Shown in pieces: positions 9,800 to 18,880 of a stretch of DNA of 64,000 bases. The notes under the pieces are model-generated. The model ran no database searches, was not told the origin of the DNA, and saw only the letters and a list, made by a program, of their open reading frames with translations. How positions within the stretch are numbered: the stretch's first letter is position 1; each line of letters begins with the position of its first letter. Both the position numbers and the translations under genes were made by a program. This DNA comes from Saprospiraceae bacterium (GTDB taxonomy: Bacteria > Bacteroidota > Bacteroidia > Chitinophagales > Saprospiraceae), in contig JADKDE010000004.1 in the NCBI GenBank assembly GCA_016718505.1, positions 372,001 through 436,000 of the forward strand, in the 5' to 3' direction.

Positions 9800-9888
9800 C
9801 ATTTTTTATACAAAAAAAAGAAATTTACCCTAACAGAATATATTCAACGGATAGAATTATAGAATAATATTAAGATAATAACAGAATC

Positions 9889-10805
9889 TTAGTCCAAATT
9901 GAAATCAGATATTCTCTTAAATTCTCTAGCCCTGGCTTCGATTTGAACCATGGTGAGTTCCTTTAATTTCTCCAAACCAAACTTTTCTACACAAAAGCTT
10001 GCCATGGCAGATCCATATATGATAGCCCTCTTCATATTGTCAAAAGAGATATCATCTGTCATAGCCAAATATCCAATGAACCCTCCTGCAAATGTATCAC
10101 CAGCTCCAGTGGGATCGAATACTTCTTCTAACGGCAATCCTGGTGCTATAAACATTTCATCACCAGATATTAACATTGCCCCATGCTCTCCTTTTTGATG
10201 ATTAGATATTTTGGTCCCATTTTTTGAATAACGGTAGCTGCTTTTACCAATGAGTGTTCACCACTTAGTTGGCGAGCTTCTTCATCATTAATTGTGATGA
10301 CATCCACATGTTTTAAAACCTCTTTTAAACTATCCATAGCCGTATCCATCCAAAAATTCATTGTATCCAACACGACCAGTTTAGGGCGCTCTATGAATTG
10401 ATTGATAACTTCTAATTGAACGGAAGGGGTAAGATTGCCCAACATTACATAATCTGCATTTCTTTGATCAGGAGGCAAAACTGGATGAAAATCCGCCAAT
10501 ACATTAAGTTGAGTGTCTAGTGTATCACGCATATTCATATTGCTGTGATATTTCCCAGCCCAAAAAAATGATTTTTCACCTTTTTTAATTTGTAGTCCAT
10601 CTAAGTTTACACCTCTTGCAGTAAGCTCATCTAGTTCTTTTTGAGGGAAATCATCACCGACAACCGCAACTATGTGAAGGTCTTGTGTAAAATATGATGC
10701 AGACCACGAAATATAGGTACATGCACCGCCAATTATATTCTCTGCTTTGCCAAATGGAGTCTCCACATTGTCAAAGGCCATCGTCCCGATTGATATTAAA
10801 CTCAT
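9889..10805 (-). CDS. PfkB-family sugar/nucleoside kinase, interrupted by a one-base frameshift
   Basis: Two overlapping frames (10805 to 10170, then on to 9889) together form one ~305-residue ribokinase/PfkB-type kinase. The N-terminal part shows the start (LISIGTMAFDNVETPFG), the substrate region GGACTYISWSASYF, and VGDDFPQKELDEL. The C-terminal part carries the catalytic signature DPTGAGDTFAGGF with the base Asp. At about 10192-10198 the minus strand reads AAAAAGGAGAGCATGGGGC; restoring one G gives the normal KKGEHGAML continuation into the second frame. Family members phosphorylate ribose, adenosine, fructose or related substrates with ATP; the exact substrate is not readable. The break is probably a sequencing indel, but a true pseudogene is not excluded. 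Confidence 0.85.
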
Positions 10806-10854
10806 TTTTTTTTAAAATTTTTTGCAAAGATTATACAAATAATTGAAAAAGTTA

Positions 10855-10862
10855 TACATTTG
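10855..10862 (+). promoter_or_regulatory. -7 promoter element for tRNA-Asn
   Basis: TACATTTG, a perfect match to TAnnTTTG, lies 26 nt before the mature 5' end of tRNA-Asn. The region upstream is very AT-rich; a correctly spaced -33 TTG is not evident. Confidence 0.55.
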
Positions 10863-10888
10863 CATCGCAATTGACGAAAATGATTGTT

Positions 10889-10962
10889 GCCTCCTTAGCT
10901 CAGCTGGTTAGAGCACATGACTGTTAATCATGGGGTCCTAGGTTCAAGTCCTAGAGGGGGCG
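10889..10962 (+). tRNA. tRNA-Asn (GTT anticodon)
   Basis: A full cloverleaf can be folded by hand. The acceptor stem pairs GCCTCCT with AGGGGGC (one G-U). The D stem is GCTC/GAGC, the anticodon stem CATGA/TCATG around loop CTGTTAA (anticodon GTT), and the T stem CTAGG/CCTAG around TTCAAGT. The discriminator base is G at 10962, and the 3' CCA is not encoded. A terminator hairpin follows directly, so this is a single-tRNA transcript. Confidence 0.97.
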
Positions 10963-10964
10963 CT

Positions 10965-11003
10965 AAAAGTCTCGGTTTTTCAAAGAACTGAGACTTTTTT
11001 TTT
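10965..11003 (+). terminator. Rho-independent terminator after tRNA-Asn
   Basis: A 12-bp stem AAAGTCTCGGTT/AACTGAGACTTT (one G-U) is followed by a nine-base T tract, immediately after the tRNA. Confidence 0.85.
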
Positions 11004-11084
11004 GCAGCTACATATTCTTAAATTTTACTTAAAAAATAAACATTGTTGGATCTAAATTGATTCAATCCTTTAAAGTTTATATAA

Positions 11085-11810
11085 ATGCAGATACAGCACG
11101 TAGTTCATCTTCCTTATTTACATACCCATAGAAATATAAGGATTTTTTTGCCTCCAGCTTATTTTACCACCAATAATTATTTTCAAGTATTGTATATGCA
11201 GGATGGACAAAATGTATTAGATGGTAAAGATTCATTTGGCAAACCTTGGGCTGTCGGTAACTTTATAAGCAAGAGAGCGAAAGCGAAACAAGCTATTGTA
11301 GTTGCGATTGATCACGGACATGGAAGTAGGTCTGCAGAGTACGCACCTTTTAAAACCTATAGGAATGGAGGTGGCAACGGCGATGCTTATCTCTATTCTA
11401 TCAAGGATCATATCAAACCGCTCATCGATGCAGAATTCAGGACAATGACTGATAAGCAAAATACCTGGCTAATTGGAAGCTCCCTCGGTGGCCTTATCAG
11501 TTTTTATGGGGGCTTAAAAATGCCAGATGTTTTTGGTAAGGTCGTCAGTTTTTCGCCTTCATTTTGGTATAATCCGCAGGTGATAAAAGAGTTTCATCCA
11601 ACCTCAACTCTTTGGGATTCAAGCTTTTACGTAGCTGGCTCGATGAAAGAAAGCTATGGCATGACCGAAACATTGAGACATACCTACTGGCGTTTAAAAT
11701 CCCTAGGAATCCCAGAAGAAAGACTTCGAGTTGTGGTAAGAGACAAAGGAAAACACAACGAAGTATTCTGGAGCAAAGAATTCAAACTCATGTACAATCA
11801 TTTGATATGA
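11085..11810 (+). CDS. Putative esterase (esterase D / enterochelin-esterase-like alpha/beta hydrolase)
   Basis: A 241-residue cytoplasmic protein of the PF00756-type esterase family. It begins with the beta-strand start IRIFLPPAYF, then VLYMQDGQNVLD. The nucleophile elbow is GSSLGG (residues 131-136, Ser133), followed by VSFSPSFWYNP. A conserved acidic/His C-terminal region (KGKHNEVFW, His about residue 225) could supply the catalytic His. Family members hydrolyse diverse esters, including S-formylglutathione, siderophores and feruloyl or acetyl groups. No signal peptide is seen and the gene stands alone, so the substrate is unknown. Confidence 0.8.
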   Translation: MQIQHVVHLPYLHTHRNIRIFLPPAYFTTNNYFQVLYMQDGQNVLDGKDSFGKPWAVGNFISKRAKAKQAIVVAIDHGHGSRSAEYAPFKTYRNGGGNGDAYLYSIKDHIKPLIDAEFRTMTDKQNTWLIGSSLGGLISFYGGLKMPDVFGKVVSFSPSFWYNPQVIKEFHPTSTLWDSSFYVAGSMKESYGMTETLRHTYWRLKSLGIPEERLRVVVRDKGKHNEVFWSKEFKLMYNHLI

Positions 11811-11912
11811 ATTGTAGGCTAGTGACCCACAATAAATTTGGGGCCATATCCACAATCAAATTGTAATAATGAGATATTTAGTTTCTAATTCCAATTCTCT
11901 ACTCAAAATCTT

Positions 11913-14360
11913 CTACTCAGCTTTTTTATTTTTTAAATACTTTTCAAAAAATTGATCTTGTTCCCATAGCAAATGAAGAATATTTTCTTTGGCGGCATAT
12001 CCGTGGCTTTCTTTGGGCAAAATAACCATCCTTGCTGGTGCTCCTAAACCTTTTAATGCTTGAAAATACCTTTCGGTTTGCAGCGTAAATGTTCCTGGAT
12101 TGTTGTCCGCTTCTCCATGAACCAATAGGATAGGGGTCTTCATTTTTTCGGCATTCATGAATGGGGACATGGTATTATATACATTGGAAGCTTCCCAATA
12201 ATTCCTTTGTTCACTCTGAAATCCGAAAGGGGTCAATGTCCTATTGTAAGCGCCACTTCTTGCGATCCCACATGCGAATAATTTTGAGTGAGTCAAGAGA
12301 TTAGCAGTCATGAATGCTCCATAAGAATGTCCTCCAATGGCCACTTTTTTTCTATCTATATACCCCAATTTATCCACTGCGTCGATGGCAGCTTCGGCAT
12401 CAGCAACCAATTGGTTGATAAAATTGTCATTCGGTTCAGTTTCGCCCTCACCTACGATCGGAAAGGCGGCGTCATCGAGAACTATATAGCCTTTATTTAC
12501 CCAATAAACGAAGGATCCATAATTTGGAAAGGTGAATTCATTGGGATTTTGCGTGTTTTGAGACGCGCTGTTTTTATCTTTAAACTCCTGTGGATAAGCC
12601 CATATCAACAAGGGAAGTTTTTCTTTCTTGATCGTGTCGTATCCTGCTGGAAGGTACAATGTGCCACTTAAGTCTAAACTATCTTTTCTTTTGTATTTTA
12701 ATACCTCCTTGTGGACGGTTTCTATGCTCTTAAATGGATTGGGTAGAAAGGTAATTGGCCGAACTTGAATTCTTTTCTTAATATTCCTAATATAATAATT
12801 TGGAAACTGCGTTTTTGACTGGATTTGCACCAAAACTTCCCCCCTTTTTATGTCAATAAACGAGAAAAGTGTCTCCATTTTATCTGTGGAGGTGGATTGA
12901 TACAATCTTTTCTTCTCTTTTGTGACAAAATTATATTCATCGATAAAAGGGAATTGTCCTTTTTGGGTATGGCCTTCCCCTAAATAAAATATTTTATTAT
13001 CTAAAATGGCTAAAGAGTAACGACCAAATCTGTTTCTTTCAGTCTCTATTTGTCCAGGATCAGAATATACGTCTTGGGAATTTCTATCTGCTAGTACAAT
13101 TGGCTTGAAATTAATATCACTTGGTTTAATTTGATAAGTTTTAGTGTTTCGGGTGTCGTACCATTGATCGAAAACGATGGCTATATCGTCGTTGCCCCAA
13201 ATGACACCACCGAATCTTTGAGGAACTTTCATGACTGAATTAGGCTCTTTATTGAAAGGGGCATCCCAAGTAAATAATTCATCTCTAAATTCGGCTTTAA
13301 TCGCAGGATCTCCACCATCCAAGGCCTCTACGAAGTATAAACTTGATGGCTTGTCATTGCGCCAAGACATATTCCTTTTGCCTGTTCTAGTGGCCATAAA
13401 TCCTTTTGGCATAATTTCTGTCAAGGGTACATCATTTACTTGTTTTACTTCTTTGCCATCGCTGGTATAGACGTTCGACTTCATTGGAAATCTTGAGTAT
13501 GGTACGATATATGAGAAAGGCTTTTGTATGGTAGAGATAAGAAGGTAATTGCCATCTGGTGAAAATTGCTCACTTACATAAAGATTGGCAGGTTTGAACA
13601 GTGTTTCTTTGCCGTCGAGATCTATTTTGTAGAGCTCCGAAGTAACCAAAATTTCAAAATTGGCTTCATCTAGTTTATTTTTTAATAAATCTTGAAAGGT
13701 CCTATTGGAAGATTTGGCTCCTGACGCGACACTTACGATGGGTCCATTTGGCATCTCTTTTTTAGGATCTTTCAGCGCCGATCTGTTGGAAGGCAATTTT
13801 TTTATCAACAAATGATTATTGTCATTGAACCATGAGATTGGATTGCCCAAATTTCCATTTAAACCTGCATTGGACAATTTCTTGGCAGTGGCTGTGGCTA
13901 TGTCCAGTACCCAGAGTTCTAAGCCATCATTTTGACTGTGGGTGAATGCCATTTTTTTCTCGTCTGGCGACATGACCATATTGGCAATTCTTGGATTTGC
14001 TGGGAGGCCAATAACTTGGATTTCATCTTTATCTGATACTTTTCTGACCTTTAAATTATTGATATAAGTAACTGTACTTGAGATGTTTACGACAGGATTT
14101 ATTCGCAATCCACCCAGCCTCAATTCTTCTTGATTCAAGTCGTCCAGTGTCTTGTATGTCGAACGAAATGACATAATCATATATTCTTTTTTAGAATCAA
14201 TGATAACGGATGGAGGACGCTCGTAGTCCGCCAATTGGAGTATTTCGCTTGAAGGTTTTTGGTATTTGATGTCCTCTTGAGCTGACGACAAAAAAGGAAA
14301 AATTAGAGCACAAATTAATATTTTGATTTTTAATAAATCTACCATGTTTTGAGATGTCAT
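11913..14360 (-). CDS. Secreted S9-family serine peptidase (glutamyl-endopeptidase-like)
   Basis: Up to 815 residues. Translation may really start at the internal ATG at 14345 (MVDLLKIKILICALIFPFLSSAQ), which gives a cleaner signal peptide. The N-terminal two thirds is a beta-propeller (MSPDEKKMAFTHS, FSPDGNYLLIST). The C-terminal alpha/beta hydrolase has GGHSYGAF with Ser679, Asp752 in HGEADNN and His786 in ESHGY, giving a complete prolyl-oligopeptidase triad. The propeller start (YERPPSVIIDSKKEYM) and length resemble the S9D glutamyl endopeptidase group. It is probably periplasmic and cleaves peptides. It is divergent from groES across ~310 bp. Confidence 0.9.
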   Translation of the reverse strand: MTSQNMVDLLKIKILICALIFPFLSSAQEDIKYQKPSSEILQLADYERPPSVIIDSKKEYMIMSFRSTYKTLDDLNQEELRLGGLRINPVVNISSTVTYINNLKVRKVSDKDEIQVIGLPANPRIANMVMSPDEKKMAFTHSQNDGLELWVLDIATATAKKLSNAGLNGNLGNPISWFNDNNHLLIKKLPSNRSALKDPKKEMPNGPIVSVASGAKSSNRTFQDLLKNKLDEANFEILVTSELYKIDLDGKETLFKPANLYVSEQFSPDGNYLLISTIQKPFSYIVPYSRFPMKSNVYTSDGKEVKQVNDVPLTEIMPKGFMATRTGKRNMSWRNDKPSSLYFVEALDGGDPAIKAEFRDELFTWDAPFNKEPNSVMKVPQRFGGVIWGNDDIAIVFDQWYDTRNTKTYQIKPSDINFKPIVLADRNSQDVYSDPGQIETERNRFGRYSLAILDNKIFYLGEGHTQKGQFPFIDEYNFVTKEKKRLYQSTSTDKMETLFSFIDIKRGEVLVQIQSKTQFPNYYIRNIKKRIQVRPITFLPNPFKSIETVHKEVLKYKRKDSLDLSGTLYLPAGYDTIKKEKLPLLIWAYPQEFKDKNSASQNTQNPNEFTFPNYGSFVYWVNKGYIVLDDAAFPIVGEGETEPNDNFINQLVADAEAAIDAVDKLGYIDRKKVAIGGHSYGAFMTANLLTHSKLFACGIARSGAYNRTLTPFGFQSEQRNYWEASNVYNTMSPFMNAEKMKTPILLVHGEADNNPGTFTLQTERYFQALKGLGAPARMVILPKESHGYAAKENILHLLWEQDQFFEKYLKNKKAE

Positions 14361-14673
14361 TTTTTTAATTATTAGTAAATATTCTGTTTATGTAAATTGT
14401 AGAACTCTGATTTTGAATCGAATAGGAGTTGTTGAAGCCTGTCTTTTATCTTAAAAATCTCCGTAAGCAAATTTAAAGTTTGATTGTCAAATTTTATTAA
14501 AAAGGTTTAGATATATTTTTTAAAGCGACAAAATTTCCACTTTGCCTCGTTTATTTTGCGTTTTCAAGTCAATTTGTCACAAATTTTCTTTTGGCATAAA
14601 TTGTGATGCAATACTCCTTGTGTTATTCTAACATACTATTTTTTAATAATATTAACAAAAAATTTGATTGAAT
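14361..14673. other. Intergenic region between S9 peptidase and groES
   Basis: About 313 bp of AT-rich DNA that must hold two divergent promoters. No CIRCE inverted repeat (TTAGCACTC-N9-GAGTGCTAA) is present. No perfect TAnnTTTG was found on either strand; TATTTTG around 14552-14558 is one base short. No coding or RNA feature is apparent. Confidence 0.5.
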
Positions 14674-14937
14674 ATGAAGCCAATTAATGACAGAGTAGTT
14701 GTAAAACCATCACCTGCTGAAGAAAAAACAAAAGGAGGTATTATCATTCTAGACACAGCCAAAGAAAAACCACAGAGAGGAGAAGTAGTAGCTGTGGGTC
14801 CTGGAAAAGATGACAAGAAATTGACAGTTAAGAAAGGAGACGTCGTATTATATGGCAAATATGCAGGACAAGAATTGCAATATGAGGGCGTTGATTACCT
14901 CATCATGAGAGAAGATGACATTTTGGTCATTCTTTAA
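14674..14937 (+). CDS. groES: Co-chaperonin GroES
   Basis: An 87-residue cap protein of the GroEL chaperonin. It starts at ATG 14674 (MKPINDRVVVKP); a TTG two codons upstream is not needed. Diagnostic segments are EEKTKGGIIILDTAKEKPQ (mobile loop), GEVVAVGPG, VKKGDVVLYGKYAGQEL and the C-terminal LIMREDDILVIL. groEL follows after 47 bp in the same orientation, the usual bicistronic heat-shock operon. No CIRCE element lies upstream, so heat control, if any, works another way. Confidence 0.97.
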   Translation: MKPINDRVVVKPSPAEEKTKGGIIILDTAKEKPQRGEVVAVGPGKDDKKLTVKKGDVVLYGKYAGQELQYEGVDYLIMREDDILVIL

Positions 14938-14984
14938 TTTCACAGAAATTTATTTATTTAATTTAGAAAAAAATCTTAATAGAT

Positions 14985-16623
14985 ATGGCAAAGGAAATTA
15001 GTTTTAATACAGAAGCTAGAGAAAAATTAAAATCTGGTGTAGATGCATTAGCAAATGCGGTGAAGGTTACACTAGGTCCTAAAGGAAGAAATGTAGTCAT
15101 TCAAAAAAGTTATGGCGCACCAATGATTACCAAAGATGGAGTGAGTGTAGCAAAAGAAATAGAATTGGAAGATCCAGTAGCCAATATGGGCGCACAAATG
15201 GTAAAGGAAGTAGCCTCTAAGACAGCAGATGCGGCTGGAGATGGTACTACCACTGCTACTGTTTTAGCACAGGCTATGGTTACTGCAGGTTTCAAAAACG
15301 TAACTGCTGGTGCTAACCCAATGGATTTGAAAAGGGGTATCGATAAAGCAGTTAAGGCTGTTATAGCTGACTTGCAGAAACAATCTGAGGTGATTGGTGA
15401 CGATTTTAAGAAAATTCAACAAGTCGCTTCGGTGTCTGCCAACAACGATGAAGAAATCGGAAAATTGATCGCAGATGCCATGAAAAGAGTTTCTAAGGAC
15501 GGTGTAATCACCGTAGAAGAGGCCAAAGGAACAGACACTTATGTAGATGAAGTTTTGGGTATGCAATTCGATAGAGGTTATTTATCTCCATATTTTATCA
15601 CAGACGCTGAAAATATGAAGGCTGAATATGAAAGCCCTTATATCTTGATCTACGATAAGAAAGTTTCCAACATGCAAGAAATTTTGCCTATTTTGGAAAA
15701 GGTTGTTCAAACAGGAAGACCACTTTTGATCATCGCTGAAGACATCGAGTCTCAAGCTTTGGGTGTTTTAGTAGTGAATAGACTTAGAGCCAGCTTGAAG
15801 ATAGTTGCGGTAAAAGCTCCTGGATTCGGTGACAGAAGAAAAGCGATGCTTGAAGATATTGCCATTTTGACAGGTGGAACTGTGATATCTGAAGAGCAAG
15901 GTTACAAAATCGAAAATACAGAATTGTCTCATCTGGGAACTGCCGAAAAAATCACGGTTGATAAAGACAATACAACCATCGTTAATGGTAAAAGGAACTG
16001 CCGAAAATATCAAGGCTAGAATCAATCAAATCAAGCAACAGATCGAAGTTACAACAAGTGACTATGACAAAGAAAAATTGCAAGAAAGATTGGCAAAATT
16101 AGCTGGTGGAGTAGCTGTACTACACGTAGGTGCAGCGACTGAAGTTGAAATGAAAGAGAAAAAAGACCGTGTGGATGATGCTTTGCACGCGACCAGAGCA
16201 GCTATCGCAGAAGGGATCGTTGCAGGAGGTGGTGTTGCTCTAGTAAGAGCTATTTCCGCACTAAAGGACTTGAAAGGAGTCAATGAAGATGAAACCATCG
16301 GTATCAATATAGTGCGTAAAGCTTTAGAAGCTCCACTTAGAACCATTGCAGACAATGCTGGTGTAGAAGGAAGTGTTGTGTTGAAAGAAGTTATGTCAGG
16401 CACAGGATCTATGGGTTACAATGCCAGAACAGATAAGTTTGAAGACTTGAAAAAAGCTGGAGTTATTGATCCAACCAAAGTTACTAGAATTGCACTAGAA
16501 AATGCGGGTTCTATTGCTGGTATGGTTTTGACTACAGAATGTGTAATCAACGACAAGCCTAAGGCTGAAGAACCACATGCTCATGGTGCACCAGGAATGG
16601 GAGGCATGGGTGGAATGATGTAA
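14985..16623 (+). CDS. groEL: Chaperonin GroEL, split by a one-base insertion
   Basis: The 60-kDa chaperonin ring subunit that folds proteins in an ATP-driven cavity. Frame 1 (14985 to about 15990) carries AKEISFNTEAREKLKSGVD, the ATP site (GDGTTTATVLAQAM) and most of the apical domain. Frame 2 (to 16623) continues with GTAENIKARINQIKQQIE, AGGGVALVRA and the C-terminal GMGGMGGMM tail. At 15990-15993 there are four A's (GGTAAAAGGAACT); three would restore TIVNGKGTAENIK without loss of any residue. The repaired protein has 545 residues, normal for GroEL. This is the only groEL in the window, and the gene is essential in almost all bacteria, so an error in the sequence is more likely than a defect in the cell. 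Confidence 0.95.
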
Positions 16624-16649
16624 TATTAATGAAATATTGATTATATCGG

Positions 16650-16680
16650 AAAGCCCCAGTCGTATAGCTGGGGCTTTTTA
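16650..16680 (+). terminator. Rho-independent terminator after groEL
   Basis: A 10-bp perfect GC-rich stem AAAGCCCCAG/CTGGGGCTTT (16650-16659 with 16668-16677) with T tract, 27 bp after the groEL stop. Confidence 0.9.
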
Positions 16681-16726
16681 TTTGTGTAAAAAATACACTA
16701 AGTACGAAAGATAACGCTTTGATAAG

Positions 16727-16734
16727 TATCTTTG
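16727..16734 (+). promoter_or_regulatory. -7 promoter element for pfkA
   Basis: TATCTTTG (TAnnTTTG consensus) lies 19 nt upstream of ATG 16754. This supports that ATG, rather than 16805 or 16807, as the true start of the gene. Confidence 0.6.
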
Positions 16735-16753
16735 CAAAGCAAAATAAAATGAG

Positions 16754-17730
16754 ATGAAAAAATTAGTAGAATAGGTGTTTTTACTTCAGGTGGAGACGCT
16801 CCTGGAATGAATGCTGCAGTTAGGGCGGTTGTTAGAACGGCATTGTATTATAATATTCCAATTTATGCCATACATCGTGGATATGAAGGTATGATTGCCG
16901 GTGAAATTACTCCATTAGAAGCTGGTGATGTTGGAAACATCATGCAACGCGGCGGGACCGTGATCAAAACAGCTAGGAGTGTCGCTTTCTTGTCAAAAGA
17001 AGGTAGAAAAATGGCGTACAAAAATTTGGAGGAATACAAAATAGATGCCTTGGTCGCTATTGGGGGTAATGGAACTTTTACGGGTGCTGAAATTTTTCAT
17101 ACCGAGTGGGGGATAAGGACAATCGGGATTCCAGGAACGATTGACAACGACTTGTACGGTACAGATTATACACTAGGATTCGATACGGCTATCAATACAG
17201 CTGTGGATGCAGTGGACAAAATCAGGGATACAGCTGATTCTCACAATAGGGTATTTTTCGTTGAAGTTATGGGGAGACATAGCGGCTACATTGGTTTGCA
17301 TACTGGTATTGGCAGTGGGGCAGGAGCCATACTATTGCCAGAGGCAGAAAAATCTATCGATGAGATCGTTGAAATTTTGAAAAATAGTGCAAAACGAAAA
17401 AAGTTGTTTAACCTCATCATCGTTGCTGAAGGAAACAAGAATGGGGGTGCCCAAGAGATTGCCAAGCAGGTAAAGGATAAGATAAATATAGATATTAAGG
17501 TAGCCATAATTGGGCATTTGCAAAGAGGAGGAAGTCCAACCGCTATGGATAGATTACTAGCTAGTAGAATGGGGTTCGCAGCGGTTGAAGGGTTATTGGC
17601 TGGACATTATAACGTCATGGCGGGTATTGTAAATGACGAAATCGTTTATACACCATTTTCAGAAGCAATCCACAAAGCCAAATTGCCTGATCCACAATTG
17701 ATCAAAATGGCTGAAATATTGGCTATGTAA
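16754..17730 (+). CDS. pfkA: 6-phosphofructokinase, N-terminus broken by a one-base deletion
   Basis: ATP-dependent phosphofructokinase of glycolysis, converting fructose 6-phosphate to the 1,6-bisphosphate. The uninterrupted frame begins only at 16807 (MNAAVRAVV) and would lack the ATP-binding loop. Upstream, ATG 16754 is followed by six A's; with seven the frame reads MKKISRIGVFTSGGDAPGMN, the canonical start. The repaired protein has 325 residues. Other motifs are GGNGTFTGA, IPGTIDNDLYGTDYTLGFDTA (catalytic TIDND), EVMGRHSGYI, VAEGNKNGG and HLQRGGSPTAMDR. It overlaps the following methyltransferase start by one base (TAATG). Confidence 0.95.
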
Positions 17731-18272
17731 TGAGACCAAATTTTAAAAAATTACAACTTTCGGCCCTGAATAGGAAGTCGCTGAAAGAATTTAAGCAGAC
17801 TCCCAAAATGGGAATAATGCTGCTCCTAGATAATATAAGATCCGCCCACAACGTGGGCTCTATCTTTCGGTCTAGCGATGCTTTTGCCGTTGAACATATT
17901 TTTCTTACAGGGATTACTCCAATTCCCGAGGCTAATTTTGAAATCCAAAAAACTGCTCTAGGTGCTGAAAAAAGTGTTAATTGGACACAAGTTGATTCGG
18001 AAGAAGCGCTGGCTATGTTTCGCCAAAATGGCTATAAAATTTATACCATCGAACAAGCTGAGAATAGCCAAAATTTGGCTGATTTTAATTTGAATATTTT
18101 GGAGAAATATGTTTTTGTGTTAGGAAATGAGGTCACGGGTGTAAGTGAGTTTTGGATGGAAAATTGTGATGGATGCTTAGAGATAGAACAGTTCGGCACC
18201 AAACATTCATTGAATGTAAGCGTAACTGCAGGTGTATTATTGTACAGCGTTAGTCGATCGATTAAAAATTAG
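17730..18272 (+). CDS. TrmH/SpoU-family RNA 2'-O-methyltransferase
   Basis: A 180-residue single-domain SPOUT methyltransferase. Motif 1 is seen in NIRSAHNVGSIFRSSDAF (catalytic Arg), motif 2 in VFVLGNEVTGVS and motif 3 in EIEQFGTKHSLNVSVTAGVLLY, which together form the AdoMet-binding trefoil knot. Family members methylate ribose 2'-OH groups in tRNA or rRNA; which position cannot be told here. The start codon shares one base with the pfkA stop, so it is translationally coupled to pfkA. Confidence 0.9.
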   Translation: MRPNFKKLQLSALNRKSLKEFKQTPKMGIMLLLDNIRSAHNVGSIFRSSDAFAVEHIFLTGITPIPEANFEIQKTALGAEKSVNWTQVDSEEALAMFRQNGYKIYTIEQAENSQNLADFNLNILEKYVFVLGNEVTGVSEFWMENCDGCLEIEQFGTKHSLNVSVTAGVLLYSVSRSIKN

Positions 18273-18351
18273 GCTTCAATATAAAGACTCCTCTTTAAGT
18301 ATAATAATGACATGAGTCCTAAGCTTTATTAATTAAAATTGTTGAAATAAA

Positions 18352-18822
18352 ATGAAAGATATAAGAAAGGTCTGTAAGGAGGATATTGTGGGATTGAAAA
18401 GGGTATTAGAAAATGTGGATTTATTTCCATCGGAAATGCTCGACGAGATGATTTCTGATTATTTAATTAACCCAGAATCTGAAGAAATTTGGTTTACCTA
18501 TACCGTCGAAAATAAGCCAATATCTATTGGATATTGTGCGCCACAAAAACTTACGGAAAGGACTTATAATCTATATGCCATTGGTGTTCACGCAGATTCG
18601 CAAGGGCAAGGAATCGGTAAAGCAATGATGGATTTTATCGAAAAATATCTTCAAGATATTGGTGCAAGAATCCTTATTGTTGAGACGTCCAGTACACTAG
18701 AATTTGCCTTAACTAGGGCTTTTTACAACAAAATCGGTTATACCCAAGAGGCTACGATCAGAGATTTTTGGAAAGATGGAGACGACAAAGTGGTTTTTTG
18801 GAAAAAACTAAACACACTATAG
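18352..18822 (+). CDS. GNAT-family N-acetyltransferase
   Basis: A 156-residue acetyltransferase with the GNAT acetyl-CoA loop GVHADSQGQGIGKAMMDF (R/Q-x-x-G-x-G/A type). It continues with the downstream strand ILIVETSS and the C-terminal AFYNKIGYTQEATIRDFW. The substrate, an amine on a small molecule or protein, is not known. It is a lone gene, convergent with ftsY, with no strong terminator between them. Confidence 0.85.
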   Translation: MKDIRKVCKEDIVGLKRVLENVDLFPSEMLDEMISDYLINPESEEIWFTYTVENKPISIGYCAPQKLTERTYNLYAIGVHADSQGQGIGKAMMDFIEKYLQDIGARILIVETSSTLEFALTRAFYNKIGYTQEATIRDFWKDGDDKVVFWKKLNTL

Positions 18823-18880
18823 CCAAATCCGCCTTTATTATCCTAGCATAAAATCAAGTCTTTTAAAGGATTTCGCCAAG

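Noticed and set aside
10889..10962. tRNA-Asn as an integration site
   Set aside because: No duplicated tRNA 3' end, integrase or phage gene lies nearby; it has its own terminator.
14361..14673. Possible CIRCE/HrcA operator before groES
   Set aside because: No TTAGCACTC-N9-GAGTGCTAA or near relative is present.
15960..16020. Programmed ribosomal frameshift in groEL
   Set aside because: No slippery heptamer with downstream structure is evident, and the same kind of indel recurs in unrelated genes.
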